Shown here piece after piece: positions 11,138 to 20,941 of a DNA stretch of 64,000 nucleotides. Under the pieces are notes generated by a model, which was not told the DNA's origin, made no database searches, and was given only the letters and a program-made list of their open reading frames with translations. The DNA comes from Branchiostoma floridae (taxonomy: Eukaryota > Chordata > Leptocardii > Amphioxiformes > Branchiostomatidae): assembly GCF_000003815.2 (NCBI RefSeq), contig NC_049996.1, positions 3,553,323-3,617,322 of the forward strand, written 5' to 3'. Position numbers and translations under genes: made by a program. The stretch's first letter is position 1. The number at the start of each line of letters is the position of its first letter.

Positions 11138-12448
11138 TTTATTTATTTATTTATTTATTCACATATATTTTGCGAGTATGAGGCGGAAAGCACAAATTGC
11201 TTATATTAAGCCTTCTACTCAAGAAACATACGCATAAAACAAGAATAGTAAACGACATTACATACATAAGTACAAAATGGATAACAGAAAAATAAATTTA
11301 AACAAGACAAGTTGGTGCTGAATCAATTAGGAGAACCTGCCTGTACAATGGATATAGGTAATGACAAGATCAAAAATGTTACAGTTCTGTTGATGTGAGA
11401 GAGATGTTGATCCTGATAACAGTAAAGTACATAAAGTAGTGTCGTTGAGGTGCTTTAGGTCTACTATAATATTTGAGACAGCCGATAACAAAGAACTTCT
11501 TTGGCTAGTATAGAGTGTGCAGTGTAGTAGATAATGTTCGGTTGTTTCACAATGATAGCCGCATTTACATGTAGGATAATCAATACAATGGTGTTGAAAT
11601 AGATGGTAGTTTAACTGACTGAAGTTTAGACGGAGCCTTGTAAGATGAACTGCGGAACGACCTTGGCCATGAGAGAAATGGGAGTATTTTGTCGACTTGT
11701 TGAATAGTGAGTCCAGCTCTTTTTTGAAAGTGTTGATCGAAAGGACGGCTTTAGCATTCGTAGGCAGTTCATTCCACAAGTGAACAGTTGAAGGTAGGAA
11801 GGATCTTTTATACTTTTCAGTTTTACAGGCAATGGAAGTAAGGTTTTGGTTTGCGCGAAGGTTGTAAGGGACCGTATCACAGATACGTGGAGGGATAATA
11901 TTATGTAAGTACAGTGGTGCGAGACCATTCATAATTTTCCAAAACTGAATCAACTGATGCTTTTTCCTTCTGTCCGCTAGTGTGTCCCATGCAACCTCGG
12001 CTAACAAGCTCTCATGTTTAGTGCCTCTCATGGCTCCGGTACAAACTCGTGCCGCGGCCATCTGGACAGACTCAAGAAGATCACAATCTTTGCCGAGAAG
12101 GCCACACCAAACAATGTCAGCATATTCAAGTAATGGACGAATCATAGTGACATACAGAGTTTCTAATGTTCCCCGAGGAACAAAATATGATATCCTCTTC
12201 AGAAGATTGATTCGCTTCATTGCCTTGGTAATCAATGTAGACACGTGATATGACCAGGACAAGTCACGTTTCAAGTTTAAGCCCAAATGCTTGTGAGAGT
12301 CAACTTCCTTAAGCACAACTCCTTTAAACACTAATGGTGGGTGATAGACTTTGACCCTTTTCATGGAGAATGTCATCAGTTCAGTTTTAAGGGGATTAAA
12401 AGTTACCAGCCACTGGTCCGACCATTCACCCACCATTCTAAGATCATG
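11138..12448 (-). mobile_element. 5'-truncated non-LTR retrotransposon (LINE)
   Basis: A minus-strand insertion bounded by an exact 11-bp direct repeat, GCATGTTCATT, at 11127-11137 and 12449-12459. Its 3' end is the (TTTA)n tract near 11138, which reads as an A-rich tail on the minus strand. The body holds the C-terminal part of a reverse-transcriptase ORF. The open frame and tidy duplication suggest a fairly recent insertion. Confidence 0.88.
11327..12436 (-). CDS. LINE reverse transcriptase, C-terminal 369 residues
   Basis: The frame starts within the end of the RT domain (WSDQWLVTFNPLKTELMTFS, then HKHLGLNLKRDLSW), runs through the thumb (RISYFVPRGTLETLYVTMIR, LLEYADIVW), and continues to a C-terminal Cys/His motif (CKCGYHCETTEHYLLHC) of the kind found at the end of CR1/Jockey-group ORF2 proteins. 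The catalytic YADD box is missing because the element is 5' truncated, so this fragment cannot reverse transcribe. The frame is open to the end with no internal stop. The exact LINE clade is uncertain. The listed start is only the first ATG; the reading in fact opens a few codons upstream (HDLRM) at the truncation point. Confidence 0.85.
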   Translation of the reverse strand: MVGEWSDQWLVTFNPLKTELMTFSMKRVKVYHPPLVFKGVVLKEVDSHKHLGLNLKRDLSWSYHVSTLITKAMKRINLLKRISYFVPRGTLETLYVTMIRPLLEYADIVWCGLLGKDCDLLESVQMAAARVCTGAMRGTKHESLLAEVAWDTLADRRKKHQLIQFWKIMNGLAPLYLHNIIPPRICDTVPYNLRANQNLTSIACKTEKYKRSFLPSTVHLWNELPTNAKAVLSINTFKKELDSLFNKSTKYSHFSHGQGRSAVHLTRLRLNFSQLNYHLFQHHCIDYPTCKCGYHCETTEHYLLHCTLYTSQRSSLLSAVSNIIVDLKHLNDTTLCTLLLSGSTSLSHQQNCNIFDLVITYIHCTGRFS

Positions 12449-12459
12449 GCATGTTCATT

Positions 12460-14440
12460 ATTGGGAGTAGTTCGTGGTGAATTTGAAATTCTACAATTTA
12501 CAGTATTACATGTGCCCCACAAGTTGGATAAGGTAAAGATACATAGCTACAGTTCTATAAAGCTGATCTACTGAATACAAGGGCGCATAGTATGGGATGA
12601 AAATAAATTGCTTTGTGCTCAAATTGTCGATTCAGGTTCAAAATTAAGTTGGAACACCGGCATTGTTATTTGACTTAATCGAATTAGATAACACATAGTC
12701 TTGGTTGTTTGTTTTTTAAATCGAAAGCTTCTACATATTGCACTCGGAAGGTTTTTGTATGCAAACGCAAGTTTGGTATTTTGCGAAAATCTGAACTAGA
12801 TAAAGTTCCAGATACCTAAGTTCTGATGATAATTTGTTTTCACTCAAACTTTAGATGTACTGAAAATATCGATTTCATTATCCCAATGCTATAGAATTTG
12901 TTTTCAGTTTCATTCAAGATTGATGTCCACATTATCAAAAATGTGAAAGAACCCAAAAGTGCGTCAAAAAGCAATGCCAAATCTTTTTCTTTCGGTTTAT
13001 GTCAGCAAATCGTAAGATTCTAAAAAAAAAGAAACACGTTACATGCAAAAGTATAATCTATCAGGGAGAAAAAGAATAACTTAAGATTGATATTCAAAAA
13101 TTTCGAATCAGACAATTAGCCAGCCATCGTTTTTATCATCATCATTACTTATTGTTAATTATTACTATTATTTGGTAGGTAAGACTACTAGGAGAGGTGT
13201 TTTTTCACCAGTTTTGTCTTTCACACCATTTGATGTTGTTTGTTTATGGTTGAATACATAAATAAATAAATAAGTAGATAAAATGTTTACATGTTAGTGT
13301 TGTTGATGTAATAGCGAAGTACGTGACAGCATCTACTGAGTGTGAAATACATATTGATCAATATTGGTATGCAAATAGGCCAAGCTCAGACTAATTTAGA
13401 ACTGTTTGTCACGCAGTGTATGAATAAATTTTAAGGTGTAAATGATCAGGGCTTGTACAGCCTTACCATACATTTATTGAATGGTCATCATAGACATTTG
13501 ACGGACCCCATTGCATGCTGGGAGACGCTGTGTTCTATGGGTAATGCAGAGGGCAAATATATCATTACCATAATGTTCTTATATAATTACAAAACACACA
13601 CACATATTACGTACATTCAAGGGGTGTACAGAAAGTGTGAAATGGAGCGAAGTGGAATGTAATTTTTTATTCCATTTCGAATCTTCTGTACATTCCATTT
13701 CGTTTCGTTTCATTCCATTTTGTGGGATTTTACGCCGAAGATGGCGTGTTACGTCGAAGGGTGGTTATAGGAGCTATATAGGTACAGATACAGATTCGAT
13801 TTCAGTTCGTTCCATTTCGTCCCATTTCGTTCCCGTTCGTCCAATTTCTTAATTTCGGTCTACCAATCTCGGGTGCGCCCATATTTTCCTGTGTCTCCTA
13901 GCATGGCATGTAGTAGGATTGGTGAAAAGCTCTTTTTTCCCTTTAAAAGCATCAATTGTAACATGGTATAAAGCAAAATGGGGAGAGTTTGTCTTCCTCT
14001 GCCATTTTTTGTTTCCATTTCAATTCCATGACAAATTGCTTTTAAAAATTTGTGATAAGCTGATAAATATACCTTCATGCTATTTAGCCATGATGGCTCG
14101 GTATGAGATATGTCAGTATAATTTATTTCCTTTTACAATAGATCAAGAAATTCTTGTTGTGATCAGATGCGGTCAAACTTTGAGGTTTCTATTTCCATAT
14201 TTATATATCAGTTCCTTTTGAATTCAAAGATATTTGTTTACATGAACTACAATTTGAAAGAACTCAGTGTAAAATATTCACACATTATATGTCTGTAGCC
14301 ACGATACCAGCCATGCTACCTAGTGCTCATAGTGTATTGTCTTGTTACAACCTGAATAAAGTAAAGTAAAGTGTAAAATATGACCCCCCCCCACCCCCCA
14401 AAAAAGAGTACAAAATGCGTCCTTTCAGTACTGTTAATTC
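12460..14440. other. Intergenic, no gene seen
   Basis: AT-rich DNA with a short tract of repeated CCATTTCGTTC-like words at about 13660-13850 and a C-rich run near 14383-14398. Short ORFs here look random. A pyrimidine stretch followed by TAG at about 14440-14460 could be an acceptor for a 5' UTR intron of the next gene. Confidence 0.45.
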
Positions 14441-14470
14441 TTCTTCCATTTTGGTGGTAGGGTTGGCAAC

Positions 14471-17400
14471 ATGGGAAGAAGGCTACGACACAAGCTGATT
14501 TTCCTCCTCCTCATCGCCAGCATGAAGCCCAACACGCCAGAAGCTAGCTGTGCATGTCGTACTTCATGTTGCAAATGTCCCCACAGAGGCCTTACCAGCA
14601 TTCCACAGATCCCAACATCTACCTATAAGATAGATTTGAGCAATAATCAGATAGCTGGCATTCCGTCCAATACATTCTCAAATCTACCCAAGCTCCAACA
14701 GTTGTGCCTGAACTATAACAAGATAACCAGTATTCAAGCTGGTACATTCTCAAATCTACCCGAGCTACAACGGTTGTACCTGAGCCTTAACAATATAACC
14801 GGTATTCAAGCCGGTGCATTCGTAGCTCTACCCACTCTCGAATTACTTCAGCTGTCCTATAACCAATTAACTCACATCCAATCGGGTACATTCGGATATC
14901 TGCCTGGGCTTGAACAGTTGCAGCTAAACTTTAACAACATAAGTAATATTCAGGTTGATACGTTCTCCAAACTACCCCATCTCCGCATTTTGGATTTGAG
15001 TTTAAACAAGCTGATTGTAATTCAGGCTGGTGTATTCTCAAATTTACCAAAGCTGCAAACTTTGAAACTTAATATCAACCAGATAATTAACATCAAGCCT
15101 GGTACGTTTTCGAATCTACCCAACCTCGAACGCTTGTTCTTGAGCTCCAACAAGATACCCAGTATTTATGCTGGTACATTCTCAAACCTACCCAAGCTTA
15201 AAAATTTGCAACTACATTTAACTCACATCCACTCTGGTATATTCTCAAATCAACCCCGACTTGAGATTATAAATCTTTCCTTTAACAATCTGACTAGAAT
15301 TCAGACGGGAGAATTCTCAAATCTACCCCAGCTAAAACGGTTGTTCCTGAATTCTAACAAGATAACCAGCATCCAAGCCGATGCATTATCAAATCTACCC
15401 AAGCTCGCATATTTAAAGCTGTCCTCCAACCAGATATCTGCCCTTCCCGAGCCATATTATGAAATATTGGGATCCATTTCTAGATTATATATCAACGAAA
15501 ACCCCTGGCAATGTGATTGTAGAATGGTGGCCATTATGAAAAAACAGATCCACTCATTAATGACACAGATAACATGTGCCCAACCTGCTAGACTCTTGGG
15601 GAAAAAACTCCAAAATGTCGATCCCAAGGATCTGATCTGCAATGACCGAACCAAATCAACTCCTACACCTATCCAAGCCCCAATCAGTACATCTACATTG
15701 TCAACATCTTCACTTGGTACTACAGAAAGGAGAACTAGCCCAACACCTAATGTTCCGGGCTCAACTGTAGCCTTTGTCACACTACCAGTTAATATGAAAA
15801 CCCCAGCCAGCGCATCTGTAGTAACAGCATCTTTGTTTAGCATATCAAATCCTCCAGACTCCGCAGTGTCCTTTGCCACACTACCAGTTGATATGAAATC
15901 CCCAATGTCATCTGTAATGTCAACATCTTCTCTTGACAAAGCAGAAAGTAAGACTAGCCCAATACCTAATTCCCCAGGTTCTATCGAGGCCTTTTCCACA
16001 CCATCTGTTGATAGAAAAGCCTCTTCAGTGTCAAAATCTTCATTTGGCAATTCAAGCCCAACGCCAAATCTTACAGGCCCTCCTTTTGCATTTGCCACAC
16101 GACCAGTCAATTGTCACAATGGCACTGTCAAATCTCACTATCATTGGTATTTCAAACGCAAAGTTGACTCGACACTCTCTGAAGATGTGCAGACAAACCT
16201 AATAGTTACGGCACCAAATTCAGACGTAATTGCTACCAAGGGTACCTCAGATGGATCCGGCACTAGTCCCATCTTTGTTGTTATCATTTCATCTGTCGTT
16301 GGTTCAGTCATAGTAACTCTCGCTGTTGTCATCCTTCTCGTGGTTTGGTACAAGAAGACAGGCAGAAATCCTCTTTCGCGCAAACGATTTAAATTTGTCT
16401 CCAACAACTTTTACAAATCCGCAGATACTGCAGTGACCAGTGGTCAGAAAGAAAAGGGTCAGTCCCAAGCCATCACTGAATCCAACACAAACACCCCAGC
16501 TGGTGTAGTGACCAGTGGTCATGATCACCAGTATGAAGACATAGACCGACATACCAACCTAAGGCAGGGTCAGTCGCAGACAATCACTGAATCCGACACA
16601 AACACCACAGTTTCTATAGTGACCAGTGGTCGTCATCAGACGGGTCAGGGCCAGGCTCAGGTCATCACTGGCTCCAACACAAACACCACATCTGCTGTAG
16701 TGACCAGTGGTAATTATCAGACAAAGATGAGCCAGTCTCGTGCCATTGTTGAAACTGGAAATCTATCTTATGGTACAGGGCAGACTGCCTCAATGCAAAG
16801 TTCTCTGTACAAAGCAATGGGGCAGTCTAAGACCATTACTAAATCCACCACCACCACAGCTGCTGTAGTGACCAGTGGTCATGAGCAGTCAGGACATGGT
16901 CAGTCTCAAGCTGTCATTGAAACTGGAAATCCATCTTATGGCACAGGGCAGACTGCCTTAGTACAAAGTTCTCTGTACAAACCCAGTGGTCATGATCAGG
17001 CAGAGCAGGGTCAGTCTCAGGCCATCACTGAATCCAACACAAACACCACAGCTACTGTAGTGACCAGTGTTCATGATCAGACGGGGCAGGGTCAGTCTCA
17101 GGCCCTCACTGAACCCAAGACAAACACCACAGCTGCTGTAGTGACCAGTGGTCAGGGTCAGACAGAGCAGGGTCAGTCTCAGGCCATCACTGAATCCAAC
17201 ACAAACACCACAGCTACTGTAGTGACCAGTGTTCATGATCAGACGGGGCAGGGTCAGTCTCAGGCCATCACTGAACCCAAGACAAACACCACAGCTGCTG
17301 TAGTGACCAGTGGTCAGGGTCAGACAGAGCAGGGTCAGTCTCAGGCCATCACTGAATCCAACGCAAACACCACAGCTACAGCAATGACCATCACTAAATC

Positions 17401-17833
17401 TAACACAAACGCCACGGCGGCTCTAGTTACCAGTGGCCATAATCAGATAGTGCAGGGTCAGTCTCAGACCATCACTGAATCCAACACAAACACCGCCAGT
17501 GGTCATGATCAGAGAAGGGCCAGTCTTAAGCTATCATTGATGCTAGAAATCCCACTTATAACACAGGACGGACTGCCTCAAAGCCAGTTGAACACAAACA
17601 CTGAAGCTGCCGTAGTGAATAGTAGTGGTCATGATGATCAGACAGGGCAGGGTCAGTCTCAGTCCATCACTGAATCTAACACAAACACCATAGTTGCAGC
17701 AGCTGTAGTGACCAGTGGTCACGATCAGTCAGGACATGGTCAGTCTCACGCTATTGTTGAAGCTGAAAATGTATCTTATGGCACAGGGCAGACTGCCTCA
17801 AAGCAAAGTTCTCTGTACAAGCCAATGGGATAG
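14471..17833 (+). CDS. LRR single-pass membrane receptor with a repetitive cytoplasmic tail (1120 aa)
   Basis: Single-exon ORF. Residues 1-26 look like a signal peptide (LIFLLLIASM). Then come an LRRNT with clustered cysteines (CACRTSCCKCPH), about twelve 24-residue LRRs of the form NLPxLxxLxLxxNxI(x)IQAGTF (about 48-335), and an LRRCT (NPWQCDCRM to KDLIC, about 345-390). A Ser/Thr/Pro-rich stalk follows, then one membrane span (about 600-625, PIFVVIISSVVGSVIVTLAV). The ~495-residue tail consists of units like GQGQSQAITESNTNTTA-VVTSGHDQT plus copies of SYGTGQTAxxQSSLYKxxG, two of which contain YKAM or YKPM, matching the YxxM pattern bound by PI3-kinase SH2 domains when phosphorylated (motif match only). 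LRR receptors of this kind are expanded in amphioxus; a role in recognition or adhesion is plausible but unshown. The TAG stop replaces a CAG of the repeat, and the region from about 17515 to 17590 is read out of its ancestral frame. Confidence 0.9.
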   Translation: MGRRLRHKLIFLLLIASMKPNTPEASCACRTSCCKCPHRGLTSIPQIPTSTYKIDLSNNQIAGIPSNTFSNLPKLQQLCLNYNKITSIQAGTFSNLPELQRLYLSLNNITGIQAGAFVALPTLELLQLSYNQLTHIQSGTFGYLPGLEQLQLNFNNISNIQVDTFSKLPHLRILDLSLNKLIVIQAGVFSNLPKLQTLKLNINQIINIKPGTFSNLPNLERLFLSSNKIPSIYAGTFSNLPKLKNLQLHLTHIHSGIFSNQPRLEIINLSFNNLTRIQTGEFSNLPQLKRLFLNSNKITSIQADALSNLPKLAYLKLSSNQISALPEPYYEILGSISRLYINENPWQCDCRMVAIMKKQIHSLMTQITCAQPARLLGKKLQNVDPKDLICNDRTKSTPTPIQAPISTSTLSTSSLGTTERRTSPTPNVPGSTVAFVTLPVNMKTPASASVVTASLFSISNPPDSAVSFATLPVDMKSPMSSVMSTSSLDKAESKTSPIPNSPGSIEAFSTPSVDRKASSVSKSSFGNSSPTPNLTGPPFAFATRPVNCHNGTVKSHYHWYFKRKVDSTLSEDVQTNLIVTAPNSDVIATKGTSDGSGTSPIFVVIISSVVGSVIVTLAVVILLVVWYKKTGRNPLSRKRFKFVSNNFYKSADTAVTSGQKEKGQSQAITESNTNTPAGVVTSGHDHQYEDIDRHTNLRQGQSQTITESDTNTTVSIVTSGRHQTGQGQAQVITGSNTNTTSAVVTSGNYQTKMSQSRAIVETGNLSYGTGQTASMQSSLYKAMGQSKTITKSTTTTAAVVTSGHEQSGHGQSQAVIETGNPSYGTGQTALVQSSLYKPSGHDQAEQGQSQAITESNTNTTATVVTSVHDQTGQGQSQALTEPKTNTTAAVVTSGQGQTEQGQSQAITESNTNTTATVVTSVHDQTGQGQSQAITEPKTNTTAAVVTSGQGQTEQGQSQAITESNANTTATAMTITKSNTNATAALVTSGHNQIVQGQSQTITESNTNTASGHDQRRASLKLSLMLEIPLITQDGLPQSQLNTNTEAAVVNSSGHDDQTGQGQSQSITESNTNTIVAAAVVTSGHDQSGHGQSHAIVEAENVSYGTGQTASKQSSLYKPMG
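17010..17350 (+). repeat. Near-perfect ~159-bp tandem duplication inside the receptor tail
   Basis: The run GGTCAGTCTCAGGCCATCAC ... ACAGCTACTGTAGTGACC ... CATGATCAGACGGGGCAG repeats at a spacing of about 159 bp with very few changes. This points to a recent unequal crossover or slippage event that lengthened the cytoplasmic tail by two units. Confidence 0.8.
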
Positions 17834-18255
17834 TCTCAGGCCATCACTGAATCCACTGATCAGACAGGGCTGGCCTCCGTTGCTCCGTTCCAGTCTTCGA
17901 ACGGGGCTGTTTTTTCATTGGGGGGGGGGGGCAGGTTCTCTTGTGCCGAGAAAGTTTTCCAAGTTTACCGAGGAAGAGATTTTGCCAAGGAAGCGAGTTT
18001 ACTGTGGAAGGGAGTTTGCAGTGGAAGGGAGTTTCACCACGAACACAAACACAATAAAAACCAGCCACGCTCTGGACTGCAAAAGAGGCTAAGACGGGGC
18101 TGGGTCAGGGTCAGACCATCACTGAATCCAATAAAATATGTACCTCTTCTGTAATTGTCAGTAGTCATGGTCAGGGCAAGTATGAGATAAATTTGTCTCA
18201 ACTTGAAAGTTCAACTGTGTTGGAAAAAATCAGTATGAATAGGGTTAAACTGTAA
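17834..18255 (+). pseudogene. Decayed C-terminal extension of the LRR receptor tail
   Basis: Repeat coding sequence continues past the TAG at 17831 (SQAITESTDQTGL). It is then interrupted by about 230 bp (roughly 17871-18100). It resumes as GQGQTITESN, SSVIVSSHGQGKYEI and ESSTVLEKISMNRVKL, and stops at TAA 18253-18255. The words GACAGGGCTGG and GACGGGGCTGG flank the interruption. Because 230 is 2 modulo 3, the resumed part is out of frame with the ORF now, but would be in frame without the insert. The last part is therefore probably the original C-terminus. Confidence 0.7.
17871..18100. mobile_element. ~230-bp insertion in the receptor tail
   Basis: This segment has no similarity to the tail repeat. 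It is flanked by near-identical 11-bp words (GACAGGGCTGG / GACGGGGCTGG), which could be a target-site duplication. It contains a G run (17920-17932) and an AATAAAAACC stretch (18052). There are no GT...AG borders at the join, so it does not look like an intron. Confidence 0.5.
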
Positions 18256-18315
18256 TTTTCAACACAGCAATATTGGACTTTTCCAAATTTTTGACTGATC
18301 GACTCCAGCCTTTTT

Positions 18316-18546
18316 TAAGGAAAGGACAATCCACTGCTTCAGTGACGTCACGTTATGAAGGTAGCACACGTGACTCCTTGAGCAGTGGATCAAACAAGCC
18401 ATCTACATTGGATATTTATAACCATCAGAAAGTGGAGACGGAGGGCGCCATAGGCTTCTGCAACTTATGACCCACTACTCGGGGAGTCCCGTGTGCTATC
18501 TACATAATGTGACGTCATTGAAGAAGTTAATTGTCCATTCTTTGAC
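18316..18546. mobile_element. MITE / hairpin with ~60-bp inverted arms
   Basis: The left arm (about 18318-18376, containing GTGACGTCACGTTATGAAGG and TAGCACACGTGACTCC) is the inverse of the right arm (about 18484-18545, GGAGTCCCGTGTGCTA ... ATGTGACGTCATTGAAG). The spacer is about 105 bp. It has no coding capacity. Confidence 0.7.
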
Positions 18547-18595
18547 AAAGTCCATCAGTCCAATATCTTGTGTTTGAAATTGCGGTTTAACTCTA

Positions 18596-18797
18596 CAGTC
18601 AAACGTGTCTATAGCGACCACTCAAGGGACTGGTCAAAATTGGCCACTATAGAGAGATGGTCACTATAGAGAAAATGCTGATTAATTGGCCGCTAAGCCT
18701 ATTTCTTAATCATTAAGAATCCAAGGGACGGACAAAAAATGGCCACTATGGCCAGGTGGCCGGTATGCAAAGGTGGCCGCTAATACAGGTTTGACTG
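18596..18797. mobile_element. Tc1/mariner-type MITE with TA target duplication
   Basis: The element starts CAGTCAAACGTGTCTATAGC and ends with the inverse GCTAATACAGGTTTGACTG, each flanked by TA. Internal GGCCACTATAG words repeat several times. The TIR and TA duplication fit a Tc1/mariner-derived MITE. Confidence 0.8.
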
Positions 18798-19429
18798 TAT
18801 TCAGAACAAATTTAACTCTGAACAAGCTCCTCCAGCAAAACATCTGTGTAACAGCTGTGTCTATAGATATGATGGCTGTTTCTTGGTGTCCGAAGATCAA
18901 TGGGAGGCAGACAAGTTTGATTAGACGACCAGTCTACCTGGCCTGCACGTGACTTTTTAAGGTGAAGGAGGGGTGTGCACTCCCTTCTCCACCCTCTCGT
19001 CTACTGGCGCACTAAGTCCTACAGGGACAGAACTGTTTGCCACATAAGACGGCCCCAGCAGATGCAGGTTTATTATTTGGAGTTTCCGTCTCCTAGGAGG
19101 ACTTCCGACCAAGGATGCAAGGGATTCCTCCTACCCCTGACTCGTGTGTCATGGCGGGTGCGTCATGCCCGAACATGCCCCTAAGGCCTACCACTGCCAC
19201 AAAGGCATGTCACTGCCACTACTACAAGAGTTACAACAACCAGTAACGCCTGTCAAAATGAAGGCCCTAAAGTATATGTTACTTATAAGCCTCTTCTATT
19301 TCTCACTTTTCGTAAAAGTCAGACAAACATTGCTGCTTAGTTGAAAAACAAGCACATGGCCACCAGAACAAACACATACGTTTATGTACTGTATAGGTAT
19401 GGACTTGAGCCTGAACATACAGGGTTCTC

Positions 19430-19780
19430 CCCAGAATTTTTTAGTATAGTGGAAAAAACCCCGAACTAACGCACTGCGCTTTCGTGAAAACGGGTTCATT
19501 TTGCAATGATAGAGGGCGTCAAATACTACAAGTATAATATATTATAGTGATTCCTTTGTTGTTAAGTGGCAAAACGACTATTGTTTTGATTAATGCCCAT
19601 TCACAAGTTTTTGCAGACAATGCCGACTGGAAAAGTGATGCTACTTGGCATAAAAATCTGTGAATTTTCATGAATTTTAGTAAAACTAACCAAGAAAATA
19701 GGGAATATTTTCTAAAGTAGTATAGTGGAGCTGGGCCAGGAGTATAGTGGAGGGCCTCTGTTATTCCGTCCTCTGGGGAG
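19430..19780. mobile_element. Possible MITE with TAGTATAGTGGA motifs
   Basis: CTCCCCAGA at about 19431 is mirrored by TCTGGGGAG at about 19771. The body repeats AGTATAGTGGA three times. The inverted ends are short, so this is tentative. Confidence 0.35.
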
Positions 19781-20291
19781 GACGCTGACATACATATTGT
19801 CAAAAAGTTTAGCCAATTATTTGAAAGTTGTTAACACTTACTAAAGCCAACTGTATGTCTTATTAAGTGGCTGATACTCATGTTGTTTTACGTATCTTAG
19901 TCTCGAAAAAAGAACATCTACAAGTTTTTATGTTACTTTCTAAGTACTGAATATGATTATCTTTGAGATTGTACTCACCTAATTGTTGTATTATGGTATA
20001 CATAGCATTCATTATTTCAGTTTGCTGAGGTGCATGCTACTGCTGCAACATAACAATCTCACGGGCAAAGGAACAACAACGTTTTCAAGTTGTACATATT
20101 TACTAAAAATAACTGTATGCCTTATTTTAAAGGTGGTAAATTGTCATTTTTGTTTACATATTTTATAAGTATTTACATACCTAAGTTTTGAAGCAAGAAT
20201 ATATATAAAGTTTTTAAAGTCATTTTCAAGAACTAAATGTCAGCATCTTCTAGATGATTAGCATGAAAGTTCATCTGTACCGGTAAATGAC

Positions 20292-20568
20292 ATTGTGGAA
20301 AAGACTAAACTTAACGTAACCAACAACAAGTTAGATTGGGACTTACCCCAAATTTTCAGCCGACTCCGTCAGCCTTGTTCACGGAATGGACCCGTCTGCT
20401 GTAGCTTCCGGACGTGACGTCAGGGACACACGACGGCAGCAGAGGGACGTGAATACCAGATAACCTGTGTCGCCCCCCCCCCCCCCGCTGTCTCTGTTCA
20501 GCGAAAAGTTGGGGCAAGTCCCAATCTAACTTGGTGTTGGTTACGTAAAGTTAAGTCTTTTCCACAAT
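20292..20568. mobile_element. MITE with ~65-bp terminal inverted repeats
   Basis: The left arm begins ATTGTGGAAAAGACTAAACT and continues through AACGTAACCAACA and AGATTGGGACTTACCCCAA. The right arm (20502-20568) is its inverse, ending AGTCTTTTCCACAAT. The centre holds a poly-C run. No ORF is present. Confidence 0.85.
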
Positions 20569-20757
20569 ATTCTAGATGAGACTTATCTATTTGTTGTAAA
20601 AGAAAAGGGTATACACAATTCATTTTTTTACAGTTACAGCCCTAAACTCTGCAGTGTGTGTTCCATCAAAGATAAATCAGAGAACAGTTGATGTTCATGA
20701 TACCTTACATTAAAATCACTTTGTGGTCACATCTTGAGATTGCCTTAGCGTAGCGTG

Positions 20758-20938
20758 CTAGCCTCCTTCACCGGCGTCTCTAGGGCCTTGGCGAAAGTTT
20801 TTTTTGTCGATTAGCGATTTTTGTCCGGGAATACGACGGTAAAGGATGATATGCCGGGAAAGGAAAAATGCCGGGAGAGGAATATATACCGGGGGGCTTG
20901 CACCGGCCCAAGCACTAGGGTCGGTGAAGGAGGCTTAG
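20758..20938. mobile_element. Small MITE, ~17-bp inverted ends
   Basis: CTAGCCTCCTTCACCGG at 20758 is mirrored by TCGGTGAAGGAGGCTTAG at 20921-20938. The interior is rich in CCGGGA words. No ORF is present. Confidence 0.65.
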
Positions 20939-20941
20939 AAG

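Noticed and set aside
15457-16110. 217-codon ORF antisense to the LRR receptor stalk
   Set aside because: It mirrors the low-complexity Ser/Thr/Pro codons of the sense frame and shows no domain. A shadow.
17871-18100. The 230-bp interruption as an intron
   Set aside because: No GT donor or AG acceptor fits the in-frame join, and near-identical 11-bp words at both sides fit an insertion better.
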